DNA from: Bacillota bacterium
GTDB taxonomy: Bacteria > Bacillota > Clostridia > Christensenellales > CAG-138
DNA length: 10,156 nucleotides
Reading direction: 5' to 3'
NCBI GenBank assembly: GCA_023461495.1
Contig: JAEYLA010000119.1
Coordinates: 1-10,156, forward strand
Part shown: in pieces, positions 1-6,219 of the stretch
Layout: each line of letters opens with the position of its first letter
How positions within the stretch are numbered: the first letter of the stretch is position 1
The notes under the pieces: generated by a model
Told to the model about the DNA's origin: nothing
Database searches by the model: none
What the model saw: the letters and a program-made list of their open reading frames with translations, nothing else
Position numbers and translations under genes: made by a program

Positions 1-1154
1 CCCGCCTTTACGTTCAGCCGGTAACGGAAAGCGGGAAGCGCCTTCTCATATTCCGTTGCAATTTCAGGGCGCTCCGGACGGGGTCCCACAAACGACATAT
101 CCCCGAGCAGAATGTTAAATAACTGGGGCAGCTCATCCAGCCTGCATTTGCGTAAGAAGCGACCAACGGGTGTGACACGGTCGTCATTGGTAACGGCCAG
201 GCGTACGCCGTCCTTTTCGGCGTCCACAACCATGGAGCGAAATTTATACAGCTTAAACACATTGCCGTCGCGCGTCAGACGGGGTTGGGTGTAAATCACG
301 GGTTTGCGGTCATAAAGCCAGATGGAGATCGCGGACAGAAGCATGAAGGGCGATGTGATGACAATGCCGACAACGGCGCAAATAAGATCAAACGTCCGTT
401 TCCAGATGCGCTCTTCCATGGTCAGCCTGCCGTTGCGGCACAACAGCAGCGGCGTATCCACCGCGTGCACGCTCTGCGCGCCGTTTTTGATGACGTCTAT
501 GATGCCGGGCATAAAGTAGAGGCGTTTCTGCTTTTCATAACAAAGCTGGATCAGCCATTCCTGCATGGCCGGATCGTTCACCGCGAGAAGCACGGAAGGA
601 TATTGCGCAATGATCAGCGCAATGCGGTTCTTTTCGCTTGTTGCGTCCAGATAGTAGCAAATGCTGTAGCGCTCTTTGATGACATTCAGTTTTCCGGCGA
701 GCGTGACCTTGGCCGGGTCGTCGTACAGAAATACCATTTTTTGGGGTGCAAAGATGCGGTTGTAGATTCTGTTGGAAACAAACGCCCAGAAAGCCGCCAA
801 CAGAAGCTGTGCCGCTGTCATAAGCAAGAATCCCGTGACAGGCGCAAGCTTGTAGCTTAACAGCGATACCTGAAAGTAGGTGACTCCGTTTGTGAGAAGA
901 ATTGCGATTGCCTGGGACAGGATGATTTCAAGGATGCGGAGCGTGCCGATGCGGTGACCCTTCATCAGCAGTATGAATGCATAGAGAATGAACGTATAAA
1001 GCCCATACAGGATATAATTTCCACGCCGAAAAAACGGAATCGGCAGCGCTGTATTATAGAAATTGCTCCATACAAAGAAGAATACGCTCACCAGCAGCGT
1101 GACGTTCAAAAGCGCAATGAGCCCCTGTATGGATTTCTGAAAATTCGTACTCAT
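1..1154 (-). CDS. Polyprenyl-phosphate sugar-1-phosphate transferase (bacterial sugar transferase family), 3' end outside window
   Basis: This is the membrane enzyme that starts exopolysaccharide or capsule synthesis by moving a sugar-1-phosphate from a nucleotide sugar to undecaprenyl phosphate. The 384 codons present begin with about four hydrophobic segments (roughly residues 10-30, 47-65, 73-92 and 103-127), then a soluble linker. The catalytic bacterial-sugar-transferase domain starts near residue 247 with the membrane re-entrant segment KRTFDLICAVVGIVITSPF, then YKFRSM (303-308), DELPQLFNILLGDMSF (340-355) and VGPRPERPE (356-364). The last motifs identify the WbaP/CpsE/WcaJ family. The ATG at 1154 has GGGAGG five bases upstream. 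It lies 43 bases downstream of the polymerase/ligase gene and is probably co-transcribed with it. Roughly the last 80 residues are missing because the window ends. Which sugar is transferred cannot be told. Confidence 0.93.
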   Translation of the reverse strand, partial: MSTNFQKSIQGLIALLNVTLLVSVFFFVWSNFYNTALPIPFFRRGNYILYGLYTFILYAFILLMKGHRIGTLRILEIILSQAIAILLTNGVTYFQVSLLSYKLAPVTGFLLMTAAQLLLAAFWAFVSNRIYNRIFAPQKMVFLYDDPAKVTLAGKLNVIKERYSICYYLDATSEKNRIALIIAQYPSVLLAVNDPAMQEWLIQLCYEKQKRLYFMPGIIDVIKNGAQSVHAVDTPLLLCRNGRLTMEERIWKRTFDLICAVVGIVITSPFMLLSAISIWLYDRKPVIYTQPRLTRDGNVFKLYKFRSMVVDAEKDGVRLAVTNDDRVTPVGRFLRKCRLDELPQLFNILLGDMSFVGPRPERPEIATEYEKALPAFRYRLNVKA

Positions 1155-1197
1155 AGTTCCTCCCGGATTCTTTTTCCACATCAGGGATACCAGCGCC

Positions 1198-2781
1198 CTA
1201 TGGAAACCGGATCTCTCCCGATGCGGCGGTATCCGCCTGGCCGCGGGAGAGCATAACGACAATCCCAAGAAGAATCCAGAGCGCGGGGGCGGATATCGGC
1301 AGGCTGATGCTGAAAAATGCCTGTACAAGGTAGCTGACGCAGGCAAGCAGGCAGGCAAGCAGCAGCGGATTCTCAAATGCGGGCTTTATGGCTTTCAAAA
1401 GCACCGCGCCAAGGAATGCCAGATACGTTGCAAGGCCCAATATACCCTGGCAGATTAAGATCTGCAGGTACTCGTTGTGCGCCTTGTCGTAATATTGATT
1501 GAGCCGGCTTATGCTCTCTTCCTTGAACGGCGCAAACCTGTCCACAAACGTATCCGGGCCGGAGCCGAACAAAAGCTGGCCTACCGGCGTGTCCTCTTTC
1601 AAAAGCTGTATGGAGCGGTTCCACACATAGCCGCGGTAGCTGCCGAATTCATCCTGCAGGTTGCCGTTGATCATTTCGCGCGCCTGGTACAACGTACCTG
1701 TAGCGGGGTCCTTTCCGATGTGCTCCAACGCCACAACGCCCATGATGAGGATCAGCACTGTTAAAGACGCGCCAATCCACCGCATGGTTGCTTCTTTTGG
1801 CGCAACCTTTATTTGCCTGGCCGCAAGAAACAAAATGCTGCCCAACACCAGCAGGGCGATGGCAATTAAGAACCAGCGGCTGCCGAGGACGTGTACGGTG
1901 CCCGGTTCGGCGTTGCCGGTGTTAAAGAGGAAGATCATCAGCGCATAGACGCCGCCAAGGAGCATGAGCCGCGCAAATGACTTCAAATCCGTCATAACAA
2001 ATGGAAGAGAAAGCAGGAATGCTGCAAGCGCGCCGACCATACCGGCCTCGGCGCCCGCAACCATCAGCATATAGGTGTTGATTGCGCCCGCCGCAAGATA
2101 AAGCAGGCGGAATTTGCTTTCGTGTCTGGTATAGAGGATGCCGAAAAACACGACGGTGATGGAAAGGTAGGAAGAGACAACGTCGATATTGCCAAGCGTC
2201 GTGCGGAAGATGATCGTTTTCCCCGTAAGGCCGGGCATGACGTCGTGCGGGAACAGCTTTAAAAAGTCCATCTCATAGTATTGCAGGATGCCGATGGCGC
2301 ACACGAGGATGGAGGATATGGCAAACGCCGCAAAGTCCCACTCCCTGGGCCGGTAATAAAGCAGGACAAAGCAGAAAATACCGGCGTACAGCAGCTGTGT
2401 CATAAGCCCGTCATAGCGCTCGGTATAGCCCCAGAACACATGCTCCGGATACGGCGTGAAGACGGAGGAGAGGAGCGTGACAAAGAGAAAACCGGCGAGC
2501 GCCCATCCCGCAAAGGAAAGGGAAAAACGCTTTTTCCGGGTTTTTATCAGGCTTGTCCCATCAAACTGCGTAAAGAAGAGGATGGGGATGCTCACGAATG
2601 TCAAAATGGTAGCGACAAAGAAAAATACCGCCTTGTGTTTGGTGAGGCTGAAATACTTTTCCGCATTCAAATATAAGGGAAACAGGCAAAGCATCACGAC
2701 AACATAGATGCGTGCCAGGAGTTCTCTTTGAAGCGCACCCCTGCTTTTCGGCGCGGAAACGGTTTTTTGCTTAGCGGCCAA
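1198..2781 (-). CDS. O-antigen ligase / Wzy-polymerase family membrane protein
   Basis: A 527-residue polytopic membrane protein of the O-antigen ligase/polymerase superfamily, which joins lipid-linked oligosaccharides into polymers or transfers them to an acceptor on the outer face of the membrane. About 11-13 hydrophobic helices are visible. Between residues about 405 and 450 is the family's large extracytoplasmic loop: LFGSGPDTF (404-412) followed by KAHNEYLQILICQGILGL (433-450), with the expected His at 435. GNIDVVSSYLS (197-207) is another recurrent motif. The start is TTG at 2781: it has GGGAGGT at the right distance and there is no better ATG. The gene is first in a minus-strand operon, with the sugar transferase next. 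In a Gram-positive it is more likely a capsule/EPS polymerase or a ligase of wall glycopolymer than a lipid A-core ligase. Family is secure; exact role is inferred. Confidence 0.88.
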   Translation of the reverse strand: MAAKQKTVSAPKSRGALQRELLARIYVVVMLCLFPLYLNAEKYFSLTKHKAVFFFVATILTFVSIPILFFTQFDGTSLIKTRKKRFSLSFAGWALAGFLFVTLLSSVFTPYPEHVFWGYTERYDGLMTQLLYAGIFCFVLLYYRPREWDFAAFAISSILVCAIGILQYYEMDFLKLFPHDVMPGLTGKTIIFRTTLGNIDVVSSYLSITVVFFGILYTRHESKFRLLYLAAGAINTYMLMVAGAEAGMVGALAAFLLSLPFVMTDLKSFARLMLLGGVYALMIFLFNTGNAEPGTVHVLGSRWFLIAIALLVLGSILFLAARQIKVAPKEATMRWIGASLTVLILIMGVVALEHIGKDPATGTLYQAREMINGNLQDEFGSYRGYVWNRSIQLLKEDTPVGQLLFGSGPDTFVDRFAPFKEESISRLNQYYDKAHNEYLQILICQGILGLATYLAFLGAVLLKAIKPAFENPLLLACLLACVSYLVQAFFSISLPISAPALWILLGIVVMLSRGQADTAASGEIRFP

Positions 2782-2814
2782 ACTGACTTACCTCCCACTG
2801 TAGCATACAAACCG

Positions 2815-2843
2815 ATTATATGTTAGGCGGTACGGAAAGTAAA
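2815..2843 (-). promoter_or_regulatory. Probable sigma-A promoter of the polysaccharide operon
   Basis: Read on the minus strand, TTTACT (2843-2838), a 17-base spacer and a perfect TATAAT (2820-2815) precede the TTG start of the ligase gene by 33 bases. The recombinase ends at 2870 just upstream, so this is the natural start of the polysaccharide transcript. Seen in sequence; activity inferred. Confidence 0.65.
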
Positions 2844-2869
2844 TAAAAACCCATACATTTGTAAAGGAT

Positions 2870-4468
2870 TTACAGGCTCTCTGTACCGGAGCCGCAGGGG
2901 TTCGCGCAGCGGAAAACAAGCGTGATTGCGCCGCTTTGATGGATATAAACGATCTCTAAGAATGTGCACAAAAGGCCCCGGTCCGGAAGCGTTCCACCGG
3001 GATGCAGAGGCATGCGGAAGAACCGCGCGCGCGCTTCCCGTGCGGCGCGTTCCGCCTCCTGGGCGTGCAGGAGCTGCTCCCGCGCCGCATCAATCGCCGC
3101 TATCCTCTGTGAAAAGGCGTCCTTCATGCGGACATATTCTTCCTTTGAAAGCTCCCCTACTTTCCAGTCGATATACAGGTTTGTAAGCGCGTGCTGAATT
3201 TTTTCGCGCTCGTAAAGCAGCCTGCGTTCCTGCTTTTCTGTTCTTTTTCTGATCTGTGCTTCCTGCGTGTCTGGCGTGGTGCCGCCCCATCCCACGGCAA
3301 TCAGCGTACGCAGCGCGCCGGAGACGGCAGCCTCCAAGGTATCCAGACGGATGGTGTGCCCGGTGCAGGCCTGCACCGATTTTTCCCGATACGTCCTGCA
3401 TGCATAATAGATGTGGCCTTTCGCGCTGCGGCGCGTCATGGCTTTGCCGCAGTTCGCACAGCGCACCAGGCCCGCAAACGGGGAAAGCGACGCCTTGTTC
3501 GGGGCGGTTTTCGCGCGCAGCGCGTTTTGCGCCTGTACCTGCGCGAAAGCGGCCTCGCTTATGATCGGCGCGTGCGTATGCTTTGCCCAAACCCACTCCT
3601 CCGGTGGGACGCGCACCTCTGTATGCACCTTGTAGCTTTTGACGCGGCTCCGGCCCTGTACCGTATGCCCAAGATAGGTTGGGTTTGCAAGGATTTTTGC
3701 AACGGTGCCCGCAGACCACAGCCCGTCGTTCTGGAGCGCGTTCGGGTTGTGGTAGGGCAGCCCCTGTGCGCGCTTATATGCGGCGGGATTTGGGATGCGC
3801 ATCGCGTTGAGGCGCTTTGCGATACCGGCCTTGCTCATGCCTTCGATCGTAAACCAGCGGAAAATGTACCGCACAACCCCGGCCGCTTCAGGGTCTATCA
3901 GCAGCCGGTGCCTGTCGGAGGGGTCTTTTTGATATCCATAGGGTGCAAAGGCACCGATGAATTCGCCGTTTTTTCGCTTGCTCATGAGGACGCTGCGTAC
4001 TTTGAAGGAGGTCTGCCTGCAAAAATCGTCGTTGATGACGTTTTGCAGAGGCACAAGAATGCTGTTCATCAGCTCGGGTGCACGGTAGCTGTCTAAAGCG
4101 GGAAGCTCCAGCGAGATAAAACGCACGTCCAGTTCCACAAACAGGCGCTCCATATAATGGCCCGCCTCGATATAGTTTCTGGAAAGCCGCGAGGGGTCCT
4201 TGACGATGACGCAATCCACGCGCTTTGCCCGGATATCCGCAAGCATCTGTAAAAATGCGGTCCGGTTGGTGTCCGTGCCGGTAAACCCATCGTCCACATA
4301 GACTTCGTACAGGCAGAATTCCTGGGGGTGTGCCAGCAGGTAATCCGCAAGCCTTTGGCGCTGGTGCCGTACGCTCAGACTCACGTCGTTGCCGTCCTCT
4401 TTGGAAAGCCGTACATAGAGCGCGGCGTTCCAGACGCGGGGTACGGAAGATGGGATGAGCGGGCTCAT
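2870..4468 (-). CDS. Large serine recombinase (resolvase/recombinase/zinc-ribbon type)
   Basis: A 532-residue site-specific recombinase of the large serine class that integrates, excises or inverts DNA. The N-terminal resolvase domain (about 14-165) carries YVRLSKEDG with the expected nucleophile Ser22 and Arg20, then VDDGFTGTDTNR (58-69) and KDPSRLSRNYIEAG (90-103), the helix with the catalytic arginines. The 'recombinase' DNA-binding domain (about 175-300) contains APYGYQKD and NPTYLGH. A zinc ribbon follows with Cys337, Cys340, Cys357 and Cys368, then a coiled coil rich in Arg/Glu/Ala (about 405-490) and a C-terminal beta segment like those of TnpX/SpoIVCA-type enzymes. Nothing appears broken. 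Its ATG lies inside the stop of the preceding small ORF (ATGA), so translation is probably coupled. It could be the integrase of a tiny mobile element, the residue of a larger one, or a domesticated recombinase; the sequence does not decide. Confidence 0.93.
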   Translation of the reverse strand: MSPLIPSSVPRVWNAALYVRLSKEDGNDVSLSVRHQRQRLADYLLAHPQEFCLYEVYVDDGFTGTDTNRTAFLQMLADIRAKRVDCVIVKDPSRLSRNYIEAGHYMERLFVELDVRFISLELPALDSYRAPELMNSILVPLQNVINDDFCRQTSFKVRSVLMSKRKNGEFIGAFAPYGYQKDPSDRHRLLIDPEAAGVVRYIFRWFTIEGMSKAGIAKRLNAMRIPNPAAYKRAQGLPYHNPNALQNDGLWSAGTVAKILANPTYLGHTVQGRSRVKSYKVHTEVRVPPEEWVWAKHTHAPIISEAAFAQVQAQNALRAKTAPNKASLSPFAGLVRCANCGKAMTRRSAKGHIYYACRTYREKSVQACTGHTIRLDTLEAAVSGALRTLIAVGWGGTTPDTQEAQIRKRTEKQERRLLYEREKIQHALTNLYIDWKVGELSKEEYVRMKDAFSQRIAAIDAAREQLLHAQEAERAAREARARFFRMPLHPGGTLPDRGLLCTFLEIVYIHQSGAITLVFRCANPCGSGTESL

Positions 4469-4725
4469 AGCGGTTCCTCGGGGGCGTTTATCAACAGCTC
4501 TGGAAATGCAGCGTCAAGATAAGCGCTGAGCAATTCGGCGGTGGACGGGCCGTCCGCCTGAAAGAGCAGGCGGACCGGGACCGTGCCGCAACGCAGGAGG
4601 ATATCTCCCCGGCGGTTGAGCGCGGCTTTTAAAACGCGGGGTTCCGGCAGGGCAGCAGAGATATCAAGACATGCCGCATCCCTGCATGCTTCCGGCTCCC
4701 GCATGGCAGGGGGCCGCAGTTCCAT
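4465..4725 (-). CDS. Small protein upstream of and overlapping the recombinase, TnpW-like
   Basis: An 86-residue protein with a near-perfect ribosome site, AAAGGAGGTG, five bases before the ATG at 4725; the strength of that site argues it is truly translated. Its TGA overlaps the recombinase ATG, so the two form one unit. Residues about 43-70 read LLRCGTVPVRLLFQADGPST followed by AELLSAYL. This resembles, by pattern only, the small TnpW proteins of clostridial recombinase transposons (R-x-G-T-x-x-x-V-x-x-x-F-x-x-x-S/T, then a Glu/Leu helix). TnpW function is not established; a recombination accessory or directionality role would be a guess. The N-terminal 40 residues (with Cys14 and Cys19) match nothing I recognise. 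Existence is well supported; the family link is tentative. Confidence 0.75.
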   Translation of the reverse strand: MELRPPAMREPEACRDAACLDISAALPEPRVLKAALNRRGDILLRCGTVPVRLLFQADGPSTAELLSAYLDAAFPELLINAPEEPL

Positions 4726-4748
4726 AATGCCACCTCCTTTATTGGTGA

Positions 4749-5282
4749 AAGCGAAAGGCTGGACGCCCGGTTTTCTTTTTGGGCAGTACCATCGCTATGC
4801 GCCCGCGCTTGTACAATATGCGTTGTGCATCGCAATACGGCGCCACCGGTCCGATTGGCCCCGGCAATGCGCTCTCCGGCGTACAGGTACAGCTGCAGGG
4901 CAGCTCCGGCGGCACTGTAGCAGACAGCGCAAACGTGCTGTTTGACGTCAACCTGAACAGCGTCAGCCCCAACATCGCTTATGCGCCCGTAACCGGCGTA
5001 TTCACGATTACGGAGGCCGGCACCTACTACATCAGCTGGTGGGTAAGCGCCGATGGCGCGGAAGCGGCAACGAATGTGGAGTTCACCATCGAGACCTCCA
5101 CCGGCGGAGCAATCTCCGCAGTATCGCCCGCTCCCACAGTGACGACGCAGTTGAGCGGCAACGCGCTGATTACCGTCGTTACCGTACCCACGACCTTCTC
5201 CCTGGTCAACAACTCCGGCGCTACCGTAACGTATGGCACGGCGGCTGTGCAGGCAGACCTGACCGTGGTGCAGATCGTATAA
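4749..5282 (+). pseudogene. BclA/C1q-like spore-surface protein, probably 5'-truncated
   Basis: The open frame begins after a TGA at 4746. From about 4833 it encodes a short collagen-type stub, GATGPIGPG, then a compact beta-rich domain: GNALSGVQVQLQGSSGGTV, VFTITEAGTYYISWWVSAD, and a final strand ending LTVVQIV. This is the TNF/C1q-like jelly-roll seen at the C-terminus of BclA-type exosporium glycoproteins, which trimerise on the spore surface. The usual proteins have dozens of Gly-X-Y triplets before this domain; here there are three. No candidate start (TTG 4779, ATG 4797, ATG 4818) has a ribosome site. The divergent recombinase module begins immediately upstream (its Shine-Dalgarno is at 4729-4739), leaving little room for a promoter. 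I infer that the 5' end with the collagen region was lost when the module arrived. If it is intact after all, the CDS would be 4779, 4797 or 4818 to 5282. Confidence 0.6.
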
Positions 5283-5310
5283 CACAAAAGAAGACAGAGC
5301 CAATAGGAAA

Positions 5311-5343
5311 GGGGCCGCCACAATGTGGAGGCCCCCAATTTTT
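5311..5343 (+). terminator. Rho-independent terminator after the BclA-like gene
   Basis: GGGGCC (5311-5316) pairs with GGCCCC (5330-5335). An inner CCAC/GTGG pairing continues the stem past one G-A mismatch, with an AAT loop. The T run at 5339-5343 follows. It lies 29 bases after the stop codon. Confidence 0.85.
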
Positions 5344-5360
5344 CACACCATCCATTCCCC

Positions 5361-5389
5361 TTGCGTGCAGGCGGGATACCATGTATACT
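5361..5389 (+). promoter_or_regulatory. Probable promoter of the riboswitch-folT transcript
   Basis: TTGCGT (5361-5366), exactly 17 bases, then TATACT (5384-5389). Initiation would fall near 5396, the first base of the riboswitch P1 helix, which supports the assignment. The -35 is weak. Confidence 0.55.
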
Positions 5390-5395
5390 CGCATT

Positions 5396-5505
5396 AGCAG
5401 AGTAGGCGTTGTGCATGCGCGTTTGCGCTATGCGGCAGGGGATGGGAAGTTGCCTCTGCCCGAAGGGAGTCTGATGATCCCGGGTCAACAGCCGCGTCCG
5501 CTGCG
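5396..5505 (+). promoter_or_regulatory. Tetrahydrofolate (THF) riboswitch aptamer
   Basis: The conserved THF (folT motif) elements occur in order. P1 is GCAG (5397-5400) with CTGC (5501-5504), followed by the conserved AGTAG and, on the return strand, GCGTCCGCTG. P2 is GGCGTTG (5405-5411) with CAACAGCC (5486-5493, one bulged A). A GCGCGTTTGCGC segment fits the conserved GCGTT element. P3 is GGCAGGGG with CCTCTGCC, closing the loop ATGGGAAGTTG, then CGAA and a small hairpin GGGA/TCCC. The class senses reduced folates in Bacillota and commonly precedes folT, which is exactly what follows here. The helices were drawn by hand. Confidence 0.9.
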
Positions 5506-5540
5506 CAATACGCCCATTATTTTTTTGGGTGAAGTTGCGC
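5503..5540 (+). promoter_or_regulatory. Antiterminator helix of the THF switch
   Basis: GCGCAA (5503-5508) is perfectly complementary to TTGCGC (5535-5540), and inside it CGCCC (5511-5515) pairs with GGGTG (5527-5531) with one G-U. The 5' arm shares bases 5503-5504 with the 3' strand of riboswitch P1, and the 3' arm shares 5537-5540 with the terminator stem. Ligand-stabilised P1 would therefore disfavour the antiterminator. Confidence 0.65.
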
Positions 5541-5562
5541 CCAGAATAACGGGCGTTTTTTT
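5537..5562 (+). terminator. Ligand-controlled intrinsic terminator before folT
   Basis: CGCCC (5538-5542) pairs with GGGCG (5551-5555), extended by a G-U pair, loop AGAATAAC, directly followed by seven T (5556-5562). It lies 26 bases before the folT start, as expected for transcription attenuation. Confidence 0.8.
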
Positions 5563-5588
5563 ATGCGCCCGCGTGGGAGGCGCTTTTC

Positions 5589-6146
5589 ATGAAACCGGTA
5601 TTCCATACAAAACGGCTTGTTCTCTGTGCGTTGTTCACGGCAATCGGCGTATTGCTTTCAGGGCCGCTGAGCATTCCTGTCTTTCCGCTTGGCATTTATT
5701 CGCTCAAAATTGGTCTTGGCACATTGCCCGTCATCCTTTCGGGCATCCTCTTTGGCCCGGTGTACGGCGGCATTGTCGGCGCGCTCACCGACCTGCTGCA
5801 GGTGCTGTTGTTTCCCAAGGGGGCGTTTGTGCCGTGGTTTACCATCGTAGCGGCACTCAATGGGGTCCTCCCGGCGTTGTTTTTTTCTGGAAACCAGCGC
5901 GCGACTCTCTTGCGCCTGCTTGCCGCTGTCGGAAGTGCCCAAATCTTCTGTTCCGTTATCTGCAATACGTTCCTGCTGGTGACGCTCTACGGCATTCCGC
6001 TTGAGACGATACTGCCGCTTCGCGCCATCAACCAGGCGGTGACGATTCCGGTCTATGTGCTCCTGCTCTGCCTGCTGTTCCCGCTGCTCAAAAAGCACGG
6101 CGTTGCGGGGACGCCGGAGACGGCCCCTAAAAAACAAAAAGAATAG
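5589..6146 (+). CDS. folT: Folate-specific ECF transporter S component
   Basis: A 185-residue integral membrane protein that captures folate and docks on the shared energy-coupling module (EcfA/EcfA'/EcfT, not in this window). About six hydrophobic helices are visible. The N-terminal half carries family signatures: LVLCALFTAIGVLLSGPLSI, then YSLKIGLGTLPVILSGILFG and PVYGGIVGALTDLLQVLLFP, followed by KGAFVPWFTIVAALNG. These match the folate-family S components, and length is normal. The ATG at 5589 follows GGGAGG by eight bases. A THF riboswitch with attenuator lies directly upstream, so expression should fall when reduced folates are plentiful; that independently supports folate as substrate. 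It is monocistronic, ending at a shared terminator with the convergent permease. The C-terminus is Lys-rich and probably cytoplasmic. Confidence 0.92.
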   Translation: MKPVFHTKRLVLCALFTAIGVLLSGPLSIPVFPLGIYSLKIGLGTLPVILSGILFGPVYGGIVGALTDLLQVLLFPKGAFVPWFTIVAALNGVLPALFFSGNQRATLLRLLAAVGSAQIFCSVICNTFLLVTLYGIPLETILPLRAINQAVTIPVYVLLLCLLFPLLKKHGVAGTPETAPKKQKE

Positions 6147-6166
6147 TAGTTTTTTGCATGAAAACG

Positions 6167-6200
6167 AACGCCCGGCGCAATAGAAAAAGCGCCGGGCGTT
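6167..6200. terminator. Bidirectional hairpin terminator between folT and the permease
   Basis: A perfect 12-base inverted repeat, AACGCCCGGCGC (6167-6178) and GCGCCGGGCGTT (6189-6200), with a 10-base loop, sits between the converging ends of folT (6146) and the permease (6220). T runs are short on both sides (GTTTG on plus; CGTTTTC on minus), so efficiency rests on the very stable stem. Confidence 0.8.
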
Positions 6201-6219
6201 TGCTTCGTTGCTTGAACAA

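Noticed and set aside
285..860. 191-codon plus-strand open frame
   Set aside because: It is the shadow of the sugar transferase, whose motifs are unambiguous on the minus strand.
2782..2869. Invertible promoter flanked by inverted repeats before the polysaccharide operon
   Set aside because: Only a six-base TACAAA/TTTGTA match was found; too short to support an invertible segment by itself.
3191..4096. 301-codon open frame on the plus strand, opposite the recombinase
   Set aside because: It is the antisense shadow of a clearly conserved recombinase with catalytic motifs; the frame is open because of GC-rich third positions and has no family features.
2820..4800. Attachment-site core repeats flanking the recombinase module
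   Set aside because: The best pair found (GGCGGTAC near 2826 and GGCAGTAC near 4782) is a 7-of-8 match and not distinguishable from chance.
5039..6004. 321-codon plus-strand open frame spanning the BclA-like gene, terminator, riboswitch and folT
   Set aside because: It crosses a strong terminator and the THF riboswitch and is out of frame with both real proteins.
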